Shown here piece after piece: positions 22,601 to 35,089 of a stretch of DNA of 64,000 nucleotides (the stretch's first letter is position 1; each line of letters starts with the position of its first letter). The translations under genes were made by a program, and so were the position numbers. Below the pieces are notes generated by a model, which saw only the letters and a program-made list of their open reading frames with translations, had not been told where the DNA came from and ran no database searches. The stretch is taken from assembly GCA_947685225.1 (NCBI GenBank), contig CANTUV010000033.1:58071001-58135000 (forward strand), written 5' to 3'. The stretch comes from Garcia nutans. Its lineage: Eukaryota > Streptophyta > Magnoliopsida > Malpighiales > Euphorbiaceae.

Positions 22601-25600
22601 CTTTCTGTATAATTTAATAATGTAAAACAATCTCCTGCTGAATCAGACAAATTTTCTGTTCCTTTTTTTTCTTATGATTTACGCTGCCTTTTACAGTTAC
22701 ATATCTTATCTGCCTTTGGCTCATATCTATGAACGAACCAACCAAATTGTGTTAGTTTACCATGGTGTTGCTGTTGGCTTCTATCAGGGGGTATGTGACT
22801 CAATACAGTGTGATCTTTAGTTACTATTGATACATCACCTTAAATATGTTAGTTGTGGAGGCACTGGGTGTGATTGTAGTGTTGTTAAGCACTATGCCTG
22901 CCACCTATTACTTGCATTAAGCCCTGTGAAATGTATTCCGCAGTCCACTTTGGTATTATATTATTTAGTACATATATTATATTAATTGGTACCTTTTTGT
23001 ACTGTAATAGATTAGGTTTTTATGCTATGGCCTAACCTTGACAACTTGGCAAGATTTTTCTGATTCCAAATTTTGGCCAGAGTCCATCAGTTATAATGTA
23101 TTATCCAGCATATCTTTTTAGCACAGACCATCGAGAAGTAACATTTGGAGAAGTAAATGCTTATACAGAATATTATGTATTGCATGCCATACTGCACCAA
23201 CTTTACAGGGCTCCATTATCTATTGTGCGCCACATTGTGCTAATTCCATAGTACTCTTATGAGTACCTTACTAAGCATTGCGTCTCATGATCAATAAGTA
23301 GTTTTGGGAGATGTAGGAAATGAATACATCACACCATCTGAGAGGTAGATGATTGAACTTCTTTTACTACTATAGTAATAGAATAGCAAGTGGCTACCTG
23401 ATGGAAATACTATGCCTTGATTCAGTGCAGGAGTATGACATTGGAGTAATGGAAGCATTTTTTTTTTGTGTTGGAAAATGTAATTGCATGCTATGGACTC
23501 CAATATTTTTTCATCTAGGTTAAATGACCAATGTTACTGAATTTATGGCATTCATTTTCACTGGTCAACTCATTGAGTACTTTCTTCTAGGTTTAGATAG
23601 CCTGACTACCTATTTATATTAGGCTGGAAATATCAATTTAATTGATATCCTGTTTTTTTCTTTTTCTTTTTCTTTTTCTTTTTTTGCGTTGAAGGATTAG
23701 AAGTCCCTTATTATCATTCTTCACTCATTGTTCAAAAGAAATGTATTGTGGTACTATCTACTGGCCTGATATATTGGTATCATTTTATTCATGTTTGAAC
23801 TTCCTTTTTCCTTTTTCATTTGTTTTTATTTTATTTTATTTTATTTTTTGCGGCTCTGCTTAATATTCCTCTTTCACTAGCATTTTCATAACAACTGAAC
23901 AGAGCATGAAATAATAGCTTGCACAGAAAAGTGTTTCTAGAAATTCTCATGCTAAATTTGGGTCCACAATCAAAACACTTACTGTTTTCTCATTGGCTTA
24001 ACAAGTTACGGGGATTTTTCTTCATACTTGTTTATTTTAATTTTTTGTTTTATAGTTTGTTTCTGTCCTTGCAGGACAATATGAAATTGATGGATGATTT
24101 GGCTGCTTTACGACCAACACTATTTTGTAGTGTTCCACGGTTGTATAATCGGTTATATGATGGGTAAAATCATGACTCAGAGTTAATCTATTTGATTATA
24201 AAATTTATGCTACGATCAAGCATTTTTAATTAAGTTGATTGTCACAGAATTACAAATGCTGTGAAGACTTCTGGGGTTCTGAGGGAGAGGCTCTTTAGAG
24301 CTGCCTACAACTCAAAGAAGCAAGCCATAATGAATGGTATGTGCCAGTTGCTATATATATCATAGCAAAAGTCCTAATTATATATATATTGTAAGAAACA
24401 TAATTTCTTACACTAACTGTTGGTTTACTGTAAAATAGTAGGCAGATAATATGTGGATGCGTGCTTATTGCTATTTAGAGCTTTGTTGTTTATGTTTAAC
24501 ATAACTACTCGGGTCGGAATCCATCACCGATGTGGGACAAATTGGTATTTAATAAAATAAAGGAAAAACTAGGAGGACGCATCCGTTTTATGGGAGCAGG
24601 AGCTTCACCTTTGTCACCTGACATAATGGACTTCTTAAGGGTGTATGTTGATTTCAGCCTAATGTTTGTGTATGCATCATTTGCATCATTTGTGGGACTT
24701 GGGATCTTATATCCATGATTGCAGGTGCTTTGGCTGTCAAGTACTTGAGGGATATGGAATGACTGAGACTTCTTGTGTAATAAGTATCATGGACACCGGT
24801 GACAATTTATCTGGTCACGTCGGGTCTCCAAATCCTGCCTGTGGTTAGTGGTTCACTTTTACTTGAAAATCATTTAAATCTCTTAGTTTACTATTTGTTT
24901 GTATGCTACTATTAATTCTCCGTCTTCTTTGTGTGCTGGCATTTGTGATTTTTGTTATCAAATTATGCCAAGTATCAACAACATCAATATAACATGTATA
25001 TGGGATTTTGTTTTAGTAATGTGAAGTTGTTACATTAGGGTGATAAATTACTGTGTTTTTGTTGACGAATTGGAGGGAAAATTTTTTGGGGTGTGCTTAT
25101 CTATTTTTAAACTTCAAAATTTTCTTGCTTATTTTCAGCCTCCAAGTTATCTAAGAATTATTATCTGACACAGGTACTTTGGGGTAGCTATTACCCAGGT
25201 CTGACCCAGACTGGACTGGGGGAACTCAGGTTCAGGCCTGTGTTGGATTGGGTGCAACCTGGACTTGACCCCTCGGTCTAAACTGGGTTGACCCTGCCTT
25301 TTCTTTTCCTATTTTAATTGTGTCTGGTTTGGCCAGAACCTGAACCGGACCTGGACCTGTAAGGTGTACCTAGGGTGAAGTGAGGAGTCAAAATAACTAG
25401 AAATGCAGTTAAGGTAGCTGCAAATATAAGAAAACAAGAAGGAAAAAAAATGAGAGAACTGGGGATTGCTTCCAAGTGAATTCTAGTTTGACTAAATGAA
25501 ACATAGTGATGGAATGGAAAATAAAAATGATCATATGGTTGTGGAGATTTATTTGATCTAAAACTCTGGACAAGTACGAGGTAACAGAAGGAAAAATGAT

Positions 25601-27750
25601 GACCTCTGATCAAAGTTATCACTTGATTTTGAGCAGACTTGGGAATATGGTTTTTAATCGAGTGACTGGCTTCATGCAGTCAGTTTGAAGAATTTGTTGA
25701 TTCATTCTTTGGACCGAAAATTTTGTAGAGCTTGTTAATTATTTGAATGGTAAATGGTGATTATCCTATCAATCACTTCAACAGTAAAGAACTGGTAGGC
25801 TTTGGCCCTTTCATATCATTTTATGCATCTTTCGTGAATGTAATGAGTTAACTGTCCTCTGAGTATGGAAAGTGTTCAAAAAATAATTGAGTTAGGTTTC
25901 CGAGCGTCGTCTTTTGTATAAGACTTGGAAAGTGTTCAAAAAATAATTGAGTTAGGTTTCCGAGCGTCGTCTTTTGTATGAGCCAGACTCTCAACATGAT
26001 AATCTGTGTTTTTCTGCTTCAGAAATAAAGTTAGTGGATGTTCCTGAAATGAACTACACCTCCGAAGATCAGCCATATCCACGTGGAGAAATGTGTGTCA
26101 GGGGTCCCACCATCTTCCAAGGTTACTACAAAGATGGTGTCCAAACGTATTCAACTTTCATACCCTGTTAGATATTGTTGCTGAAATGTTTGTTTCAAGG
26201 TCCATTCTGCCTAATTGCCTGCTCAATTGTACAGGAGAGAAGTATTGGATAATGAAGGTTGGCTGCACACTGGAGACATTGGGTTGTGGTTACCTGGGGG
26301 ACGCCTCAAGATTATTGATAGGTGAGATTATGAATGATAAATTTTGGAAGTATATGCTAACAATATTATTTTAGTCATACCAAACTAACTGCAGACCATA
26401 TATAGTCCTGGACTCCATGCCCTTGACAAATACAATAGCACTTCACTGACATTGTATAGTCAACATCTGATAGGAAAAAGAACATTTTCAAGCTGGCACA
26501 AGGCGAGTATATTGCACCAGAGAAGATTGAGAATGTATATACCAAATGCAGATTTATTTCCCAGTGCTTTATTTATGGTAAGGAAGGTCAAGCTTACTTT
26601 CCATACCTTTATTCTTAGTTTTTATTTAACCATGGATTGAAAATTTTGTTTATAGGTGACAGCTTCAACTCCTTTCTTGTAGCTGTAGTTGCAGTGGAAC
26701 CAGATGTGTTGAGAGATTGGGCTACATCTCAGGGGATTAAGGTGTGGTTATTTATTTTTAATAAATGGCAAATTTGACTTTAAGAAACTTCTACTTGGAC
26801 TTCTTTTCCTATGTCTACTTCTATTGAGATAATTAGCAAGCAAAGGCGTTTTGACTCCTCTAATACAATCTTTCTAAATTTCATTTCACAGTATGATGAT
26901 TTAGGACAATTGTGCAATGATCCAAGAGCAAGGGCTACAGTTCTTCATGAGATGGATGAGGTTGGAAAGGAAGCTGAGGTAATATTTTCAAACGTTGTGC
27001 TCCCCCGACCACTCACCTTGCATTTTTTTCCCCTTCAACTTATATTCGTTCTTATATAATTGTGCAGTTGAGAGGTTTTGAATTCGCAAAAGCTGTAACC
27101 TTGGTACCTGAACCATTTACTTTGGAGAATGGCCTACTCCCTCCAACATTCAAGGTAAAGCTGTTGCTCAACGTTTTCAAAGCCCATCCTCAAGTCTAAC
27201 CGAATAACAGAACATATAAAATGAAATAATACGTTAGAATGAAAAAAATAGTTGCAGCAAAGACTTAAACAACTAGACACATATTTGCTACACTTAAAAA
27301 AAAAAAGTGGATTAGTTTGCATTTGCCACATCCCCATCCCCCTGTTAAGGGTTTGACCAATCTACTAAAAAAGATAGTTAAATATATCAACAATGTGATG
27401 TAGCGCCTTGGTTCAGTACGCACTTCCACTTACACTAGTCAACTACCCGCTAAATGGTTCTTAATTGGTAATGGTCTGGGCGGTTCTTAATGGATTTTGG
27501 GAGGAAACGAATATGAAGATGAATTGAACTTATGAGATGGTTTTTGATTCTTTAAAACTATTCAGAATTTGTTTTTTGGCTAGCTGCAACAAACCTAAGC
27601 ACTAGGTGCAAAGAATTATTCTGTTTTTCATGTTCTGATTAAAATGTCTTGCAGATCAAGAGGCCTCAAGCAAAGGCATACTTTTCTAAAGCGATATCAA
27701 ACATGTATACCGAGCTCTCTACTTCAGATCCCATGCCACAGAAGTTGTGA
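19614..27750 (+). CDS. LACS6: Long-chain acyl-CoA synthetase, peroxisomal LACS6/LACS7 type
   Basis: Twenty-three exons join to 695 residues: 19614-19731, 19873-19933, 20025-20102, 20267-20338, 20437-20518, 20679-20784, 20859-20935, 21542-21586, 21689-21775, 22338-22427, 22516-22595, 22697-22790, 24075-24163, 24248-24336, 24513-24642, 24725-24843, 26023-26146, 26235-26321, 26474-26577, 26656-26741, 26892-26978, 27068-27154, 27655-27750. The AMP-binding signature ICYTSGTTGTPKG lies near residue 260-272, the second motif in EGYGMTETSCVIS, and WLHTGDIGLWLPGGRLKIIDR near the C-terminal third. The enzyme makes acyl-CoA from free fatty acids using ATP, in peroxisomes for beta-oxidation. Oddities: the acceptor before exon 15 reads GG, not AG (24511-24512); the N-terminal RLKAISSSP lacks the HL of a PTS2 signal; the C-terminus is QKL, a weak PTS1 at best. 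The symbol is by overall similarity; LACS7 is possible. Confidence 0.9.
19991..20024 (+). repeat. 17 bp tandem duplication making two adjacent splice acceptors
   Basis: CCTCTCTTTGTTATCAG occurs twice in a row (19991-20007 and 20008-20024) directly before LACS exon 3. Both copies end in a usable AG after a pyrimidine tract. The reading frame requires the second one. Confidence 0.85.
25866..25979. repeat. 60 bp tandem duplication in LACS intron 16
   Basis: The 54 bp at 25866-25919 recur exactly at 25926-25979, a period of 60. The unit starts GGAAAGTGTTC and ends GTCTTTTGTAT. The identity implies a recent event or an assembly artefact. Confidence 0.9.
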
Positions 27751-28175
27751 TGGCTCAACTATGGCAGCATCTTCCATTTCATCGATTGATTGTGGCAGTT
27801 CAATCAAAAAGTTGCTAGCCTGTTAAGGAGCCTACAATTTGGAACTGGATTTCCTTAAATAACACGTTCAGAATACACTGTATACCAACGATCCCATTGA
27901 ATGGGTCCTGTTCTAGGTTGTAACCTATCAAGACGGACCTATAGTTATTTTCTCGCCATGTTCACCATTGATCACACGCATTAGATAACAGGAACTACGA
28001 AAAAAAATTCTACATATTTTGGCAAATCAATATTTCTGTACAAAGTACAATTGTGGAGGAGTAATATATATTTTACGTTTATTATATATAGTTTGTCAGA
28101 ATAAAAAGTAATAGCTATTTTATTTTTTGCTATCCAGAAATTTGGGACATACAACAATACCAATAATTGGATGAA
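27751..28175. other. Convergent 3' spacer between LACS and aminopeptidase P
   Basis: Holds the 3' UTRs of two genes that face each other 425 bp apart. No coding frame. AT-rich runs near 28060-28120 could supply polyadenylation signals on both strands. Confidence 0.5.
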
Positions 28176-31100
28176 TCACTGCTTTACAAGTGGTCGTGTG
28201 TTGTTCCATAGCCATTGGTGAGCAGGACCATCTAGCAGCGGGGAAACCTGTGCCATCTTTATGTTAATTTGTATAAATTGTAAACGCACTAATAAATTTG
28301 CCTGAACAGATGCGGCAAGGGGATCTTCTCATGCTTGTTCATGAAGTTTATGCAACATTAAAACTGATTAGAAACATTTTTCTTTTCCTTTTTGTATAAA
28401 AATTCTGGCATTAGATTAAAACTGAAAATCATTCTTCAAAACAATTAAATTAATATAAACAATTCTTCTTCAAAACAATTTTTTTCTTCTTTTAACAGAC
28501 GATTGAATTGGACTGAAAAAAAAAATTTAAATTTTAAAGCAATTAAATTGTTCTGAAATTTCTTCTTTAAGAAGAGATTTGCACCGGATGTAAATTTTTA
28601 AAGCACCTGAATTTTTTGAATTGATCTTTAAATTTTAAATTCTTTTTATAAAGGTTCCCTTGCATAAACAAAAATTAAAGGTTTTTTGAAGAGTTTATTT
28701 TCTTCTTTGCTTTCTTTCAATCTAATAATCAAACCAAAGGAATTGTTCCAGACTATTTGCACCTAACACATAATTGCCAGAGTTCTCAAACATCTCTTCT
28801 TTTGTACTTACCTTTTCCCAGACTTGTGAATGGTAATCATTAAGCCACTCAACTTCCATAGCAGTGAGCAATGATAAGTCTACCAGTTTAGCCTGCAAAG
28901 GACATAAGAAAAAGGTGTTTATGTAGCTTAACGTCCCAGTACAAGTCTAATTTGGTTTATGACAAAATATATGAATTCCTAAACAGCATCAGAATTCACA
29001 AGAAGAAAGATAAGCATCACTGGGCAATCATCAGCATACCTGAATGGGGACGAATGTGAGTTTTTCAAATCCCAGGTACTCTATTCCTCCAAATCTATTC
29101 GGAGTGTCGACCTCTTTAACATGAAGTAGATTCTGGAAAAAGTATACACATATTAAGCACAGCTGCCATAAAAATAAACTCTCAAGAGAATATTAGTCAT
29201 TATGAAAATGCATATATTTCAATCATTTAGCAGAATGGTGAACATAAACAACACAGATCAGCTGCCATCAACATAATCCAAATTGCCCGCACAAGAAAAG
29301 GTCAAGGATAAAAGTACTCAAGAAAAGGAAATGGACCCTTAACTGTCCAGAAGAATCATTAACAACTAAAGATAAACAGCAAAGATAAGCCAACCTTTCA
29401 TATAATCCAAATTATTTGTGCAAAACAAAGGGCAAGGAGAGAAGTTCAGACATGCTCAATGCGAAAAATATTTGCTTGGCACACACAGAGAAGTCAATAA
29501 AAGTGTGTCAGCCTATGGATTAATAAACTTAGTGAAGCTTGAATTTCATATGGGTTGAGATAGGTTGATGAATACTCTTCCAACATTAAGTGTGCCCACA
29601 AAGATCACAAATGGAAGAATGAGAATTGAAATTTGTTTTGGCCCTTTTAGCGACAAAGATTTCTACTGCCTAATGATGCAATAGTAATAGTTTCTCAAAA
29701 GTTAATTACAAAAGAAAATCAAAAGAAATAATGCTCTCCAAAGATCTCAAGAATTCCACCAGGCTTTTCAACGTCGGCAGGAACTTTGTTTCCTTCAAAC
29801 TTGATTGGTAATGTCAATATATGCATAAACCACCACCAAATATGCAAATACTCTCTCCTCTCTTTTCTATCACTACTTAACTTTCTGTAGAATGCCTCAA
29901 TTAGAATTGCATTAAGGATCAAACCCAGAAAGCCAGAGAAGCAAATTAATATCGATTAGAAATCAGTAAGCCTCAGAATTAAGCATCCAGCAACATTGTA
30001 GCTAAGTTGAATTTTTAAAAGTATATAACTATAGCTGAAAATACTACACTACCTCAATCCGAATACCAAAAGAATGGTCTTCATAGTATCCTGGCTCATT
30101 GCTTATTATCATGCCTTTTTGCAGGGGAGTTGTATTTCCATAACGAAAGCTAATACTTTGAGGGCCTTCATGAACATTTAATGCAGCTCCTACACCATGT
30201 CCAGTCCCTGAAGATTGAAGAAGAAAGAAGAATATGAGTTGGAACTTGGAATTTTATTGTCCCCTTGACTACAGCCTCACGTTTTGACCTTACAAAAATT
30301 ACCCAATCAGATAATGTCAAAAGAAAGGCAGAACAAGTACCATGCCGGTAGTCAAGCCCTATCTTCCACAGAAAAGAACGAGCAAATGCATCCAACACAA
30401 AACCAGGTGTATTTCCTGGAAATACAGCCTGATCAAGAGCTATATGACCCTGCAATTAATTCACGACTTTATCAAAAATAACATCTTTTAAATGCCAAAA
30501 TTGGTCATAATGAAAAAAAAAAAAGAACATTGAAGATGTGGTCAATATATATCACACACATTGAGGAAAAGAATTTTTTTTTTTTTTGCATAAACATCTC
30601 CAATAAGTAATTCTCTGACCTACAATGCCATATAAGACTTTCTCCATAACAACCTTCCTATATTGACTCATGGAATATCTATTATAGACAAGACAAATCC
30701 AAAAAGGCTCAAAACCTGCAGAACTCTGGTGAAGCATTCCTTTTCATATGCAGTAGGTTCACCAAAGTGCACTGTCCTGGTTATGTCAGTTGTTCCATCG
30801 ACATACTGAGCTCCACTGTCTAATAGAAAGAGTTTCCTTGTATCCACAACACTACAGGTCTCTGGTTCAGGTTTGTAGTGTATGATAGCACCATTTGCAC
30901 CAGAACCTGTAAGATTATCCTAACAGTGAACACAGAAGTTGGAAAACAAATACTAAAAATAATTGATTACAGAGCCATTTGCAAGAGAAGACTGAAGCTA
31001 GATATACCGCTTATTGTATCAAAGCTAGTATCCAAAAAATCAGCCTGCTTTGAACGGAATTCAAGAAGTTTATCTGCAACATCTACCTCTCTCAGTTTCA

Positions 31101-34100
31101 CATCCTTGTGAATTTCCTCTTCCAGCCAGGCCCAAAACTGTGCTAGAGCAGCTGCATCCCTGCATATTAAATATCCTAATAACAATATATGTCATAAAGT
31201 TCTCATCATATATTCATTTGATAACTGACAGCAGGCTGACTGAACATGCATGACCCATAGACTACTCACGAAGAGAACGGACATGCATGTCCATGATGAA
31301 CATGGAGCAACGCACACTTTTTAACCAAACTCCATTAAAAGAATGAAATTGTTTAGTCAGGATTCAACAGACAGCTTTGCCTGATCTACTCGTGTGGTCA
31401 TCCTCTAAGAGAGATTACAGTTCATGAACTTAACCATAAGATACCATTATACAGCAATGATACCATCCACAAATTAAAAGGAAAAAAAAATGTTTTTAAC
31501 TGAAATGTATAATTGTCCACACAAGAATGAACAATAAGAATAAGGGCAAGTAATAAAATCAAATCAGCGCAAGCTAACAAATAGCATCAATGGCTTTGCC
31601 AGAACTTTTGTACAAATTCCAGAACTGCTAGCAAAATTTGGTCACAGAACAATAACTCCATTTCAAATCTCATATTTTTGAACATATCATTCCATGCAAA
31701 TCATGTTCCAAGAAGAGAAGTAATTACCTTAAGTGGCAATTCCGCATGCCTTCTAACTCAGCCTGATTTTTCAATGCTTTTGCCAGGGAGATAGGCGATG
31801 CCTTATAAACTCCAGAAGGTCCCCATGATTGACCGTTGGAGCTATTAGAAATCTTAGTCCTATCATTATATTTATTTCCAAGGTTCTCAAGACACCTATC
31901 AGAGGCAGACTTGTAGGTGTTGACTATAGCAGCATTTACAGATGATGAATCTATCCAAAGTTCAACCCCTTGCGCAGCCAACCTGAAACAGGAAACCTTA
32001 TTTCAGAATACAGGTGGTTAAAAGCAAGTTCACCGATTCGAATGGGAGGGCAAACCTAGAGTCACTACAAAAACAAAACACAGATGTACTAAAGCAAGCC
32101 ATCTGCATGAGCATCAATTTGCATGTTATGAAATATGTCATGGTTCATTTTTCTCACGGGCACCAGTTTTTAGTCATGTCTTACCCAGGTAAAGATTGAA
32201 ATAAAGCAACACTATTTCCCCGTCATAAAGGCTTATGCTTATGTGCATAAGTGAAACTAAATGATAGAAGGAAATCTGCTCTTTCATAATGACAAAAGTG
32301 GAAACTGGAACACCTTCCTAAAAGCATGCAATAATTTTGGAAAAAAAAAGCCACAGCTAAATCATAAAAACTAGGAAATTTACCTTTCTATTTCAGAAAG
32401 GATGGCATCATAAGGCCTCAATTCAACACCTGCATTCTTCAAATGATCTAACACTTCAGGTGTGACTTTAGAATTGTCCACAAATAGTTTGGCTCCCTCA
32501 ATCTCCACCGTTAAGTATGCATACATAACAGGTGAATGAGGTACATCACCTCCTCTCTGCAAGAAAGATAAAATTAAGTCTCAATTTGCACAAGTTGGGT
32601 GATCTATTCCAAATTCTTGGGATACAATAACATTACCATCAGGGGCGCAGCCACTCAAGTTAGGAGGGGGGCAGCTGCCCCCCTTCTATTTTGAATTATA
32701 TATATATATATATATGTATATGTATATATATTATTAAAAATTTTAAAATACTTAATTGTCCCCCTTTAAATTTTTTAAAAAATATATGATATTTTTATTT
32801 TGCCCCTCTTCACTAAAAAGTTTAGCTTCGCCCCTGATTACCATTGTCCTAGATTACTTCTGTTGTAGCAAAAATTCCAAAATTATAGACAGGACATATA
32901 AAACCTCCAAGTATTATCCCCAATTTTTGTAAAATTACCAGATATTGTCCAAAAATATTGGTATGAAAGTATTACCAAGTTCAGCAGCCAAGCAATTTCA
33001 TCGAGCATGGAAATAACAATTGCAGAAGAACCAGCATCAAGAAGTTGGGATCTCAAGAAAGACAACTTTGATGCTGCATCCACACCTGCATATTTTAGGT
33101 CATGTACTCTAATTGGTTTGTTTGGAGGCTTTGGCCTTGATTCTTTCCATAATTCATCCACAAGATTCAAATCATACAGGTAAATCAACTTGTGATTCTT
33201 CTTAGCTATAGCCACCTTCAACTCCTCAGCAGCATCAAAAGAAAAAAGAAACTGCTCCCTTCACGAAGTCAGACAAGTTCGCATCACACATTTGGATAGA
33301 TGAAGAATGAAAAAAAGTGGGAGCAAATGCATAATTCAATTAGTATTCAGATGCAAACAATTTAAAAAAAAATAGAAAATAAATTAATTATTAACAATTC
33401 AAAACACCAAGAAATACATATAACTGCATACACAGAGAGAGAGGTTGATCAAACAACCATAATCCATGACATATATAATGAAAAATAGACATTGAGCAAT
33501 TGCTTAACAAGTGTAAGAAAAAGCACATATTGAAAAGCAAAACATTTGCAGGTAGCCAAAATTATCATTTAAAAATAAAGTTTTTCTCCATAAAGGAACA
33601 TGAGGGAAAAAAATGAGTCAATGGATCAATTCAAAGAGTTGAGAAATTGCTCACAGGGTCAATGCCAACATTGGCTCCAGGAGGCAAAACATCAGTAAGC
33701 CATTCAATTGTAGTTGGGACTCCAAGATTACCAGCCCGCATGAGGGTCCAATTAGAGTTCAACTGCTTCTCAGCCTAAGCATAAGAGAAATTTTTATTTC
33801 CAGCTGTTAGAAAAACACAGTATCCTCGTTCAATTAAAATAAGAGAGTTTCAAAGGAAAAAAAAAAAACATAAGAGCCATAGAAACTTGGCCCTGTAATA
33901 GATTTTTTAAGTATGCTATTAGCACCGGCCAGAGTGCAGCAACATAAAAAGGAGTGAAGGTGAATACGAAATGCATATTCTTCTCAAACCTGAAGAAAAT
34001 AACGACCATCTGTCCAAAGAGCTGCTTTCTCCTTTGTGACAACAGCAGTACCAGCACTACCAGTAAACCCGGATATATAAGCCCTCCGCATGTAACATTC

Positions 34101-34808
34101 AGCAATGAATTCACTCTATCATGAGAAAGTAACTTAGAAATGATTCAAAGAAACATCTAAAAGCTTTACAAAACTCAATCAATAATCCTAAATGCCAAAG
34201 ATCATTTCCAAATATCATGAAATTGAATATAATTCAACAATCACACTCAGAACAATCGAAAAATAATCCAATGATGAATGATACTCAGAACCATCTCAAT
34301 TTTTACAAGTAAAAAAGTCAAAAAAAAGTTCTTTAACAAATGCTTGAATACAATGCCAATCCATCTCAATTCAAATAAAAATAGAAAAAATAAATAAAAT
34401 TTAAAGGATTAGAACGGTCAAGATCCCACAATTGCACAAAATAGGAGAAAACCCAGGTGAGAAAAGAACCTGGTGAGCATCCTGAGAAGGTATAATATAG
34501 GCGTCGATGCCAATCCCAGGCTTGGAGAACAGCTCACGGAGAGCACGTAGCTTCTCGTCCGGTTCGGATTTATCAGTGCGGTTCCTGCGAATTTGAGAAG
34601 AAGGCTTGGCTTTGATAGAACTGCAATTTTTTATTAAAAGAGGGAACTTGGTGAAATTAGTATAGAATCTGGGGTGAGTTGTGAAATTCGAAAAAATGGA
34701 CCTAGAAATTGAGCTAGAAAGAAACTGAGAGTAGAGAGAACGAGAAGATTGTGTAAGAGATGCTGAGAAAGAGAAAGGCTGCATCATGGGCGATGCTAGT
34801 GAGTGCAT
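28176..34808 (-). CDS. Aminopeptidase P, chloroplast-type M24B metallopeptidase (At3g05350-like)
   Basis: Thirteen exons join to 713 residues: 34470-34808, 33990-34115, 33655-33774, 32976-33251, 32384-32556, 31728-31982, 31008-31159, 30716-30906, 30341-30449, 30053-30207, 29040-29132, 28812-28892, 28176-28247. I start at the ATG at 34806-34808 (MHSLASPMMQ). The first 70 residues are rich in Ser, Thr and basic residues, as in a transit peptide. Two creatinase-like N-terminal domains follow (GIDAYIIPSQDAHQ, ISGFTGSAGTAVV, WTDGRYFLQ), then the pita-bread catalytic fold with its metal ligands: both Asp in LLDSGAQYVDGTTD, His in GTGHGVGA, Glu in ISNEPGYYE and Glu in YLGFEKLTF. The enzyme removes an N-terminal residue ahead of proline and needs two metal ions, usually Mn. 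The last exon lies 560 bp beyond the previous one and is found by its WLWNNTRPL end. A 197 bp hAT-type MITE sits in intron 4. Confidence 0.93.
32640..32836. mobile_element. hAT-type MITE with 8 bp target duplication
   Basis: The 197 bp element starts CAGGGGCG and ends CGCCCCTG, and ATTACCAT flanks it exactly on both sides (32632-32639 and 32837-32844). An 8 bp duplication with CAGGGGCG-type ends is diagnostic of non-autonomous hAT elements. The interior is AT-rich with a TA microsatellite and no coding capacity. It lies in intron 4 of the aminopeptidase P gene. Confidence 0.92.
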
Positions 34809-35089
34809 AGTACCAAAATGCAATCTTGCACAGAGAGAGAAGATAAGGCCTGTTTTGTGGTGGAATAAAGTTCACAACTTTGCACTTTGCAGAGCGACAA
34901 TATGAATTTTGAACGCGACGGAGATGGTAAACGACAACGTTCAATGAAAAAAATTAGGATTTTTAACTTTGAATACGGTGTCGTTTGAGCGAATTTCAGT
35001 CTTCGAAAGTTCGCACTTCTAAATACTTTCTGCGATCGTTTCATGGATCTTTGGCTGAACACATCCTTCCCAATTTCATAGCTTCATCA
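34809..35089. promoter_or_regulatory. Divergent promoter between aminopeptidase P and AXR4
   Basis: Only 281 bp separate the two start codons, so the genes share a bidirectional promoter. AAACGACA (about 34930-34937) and its complement TGTCGTTT (about 34979-34986) lie about 50 bp apart near the middle. No TATA box is evident for either gene. Confidence 0.6.
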
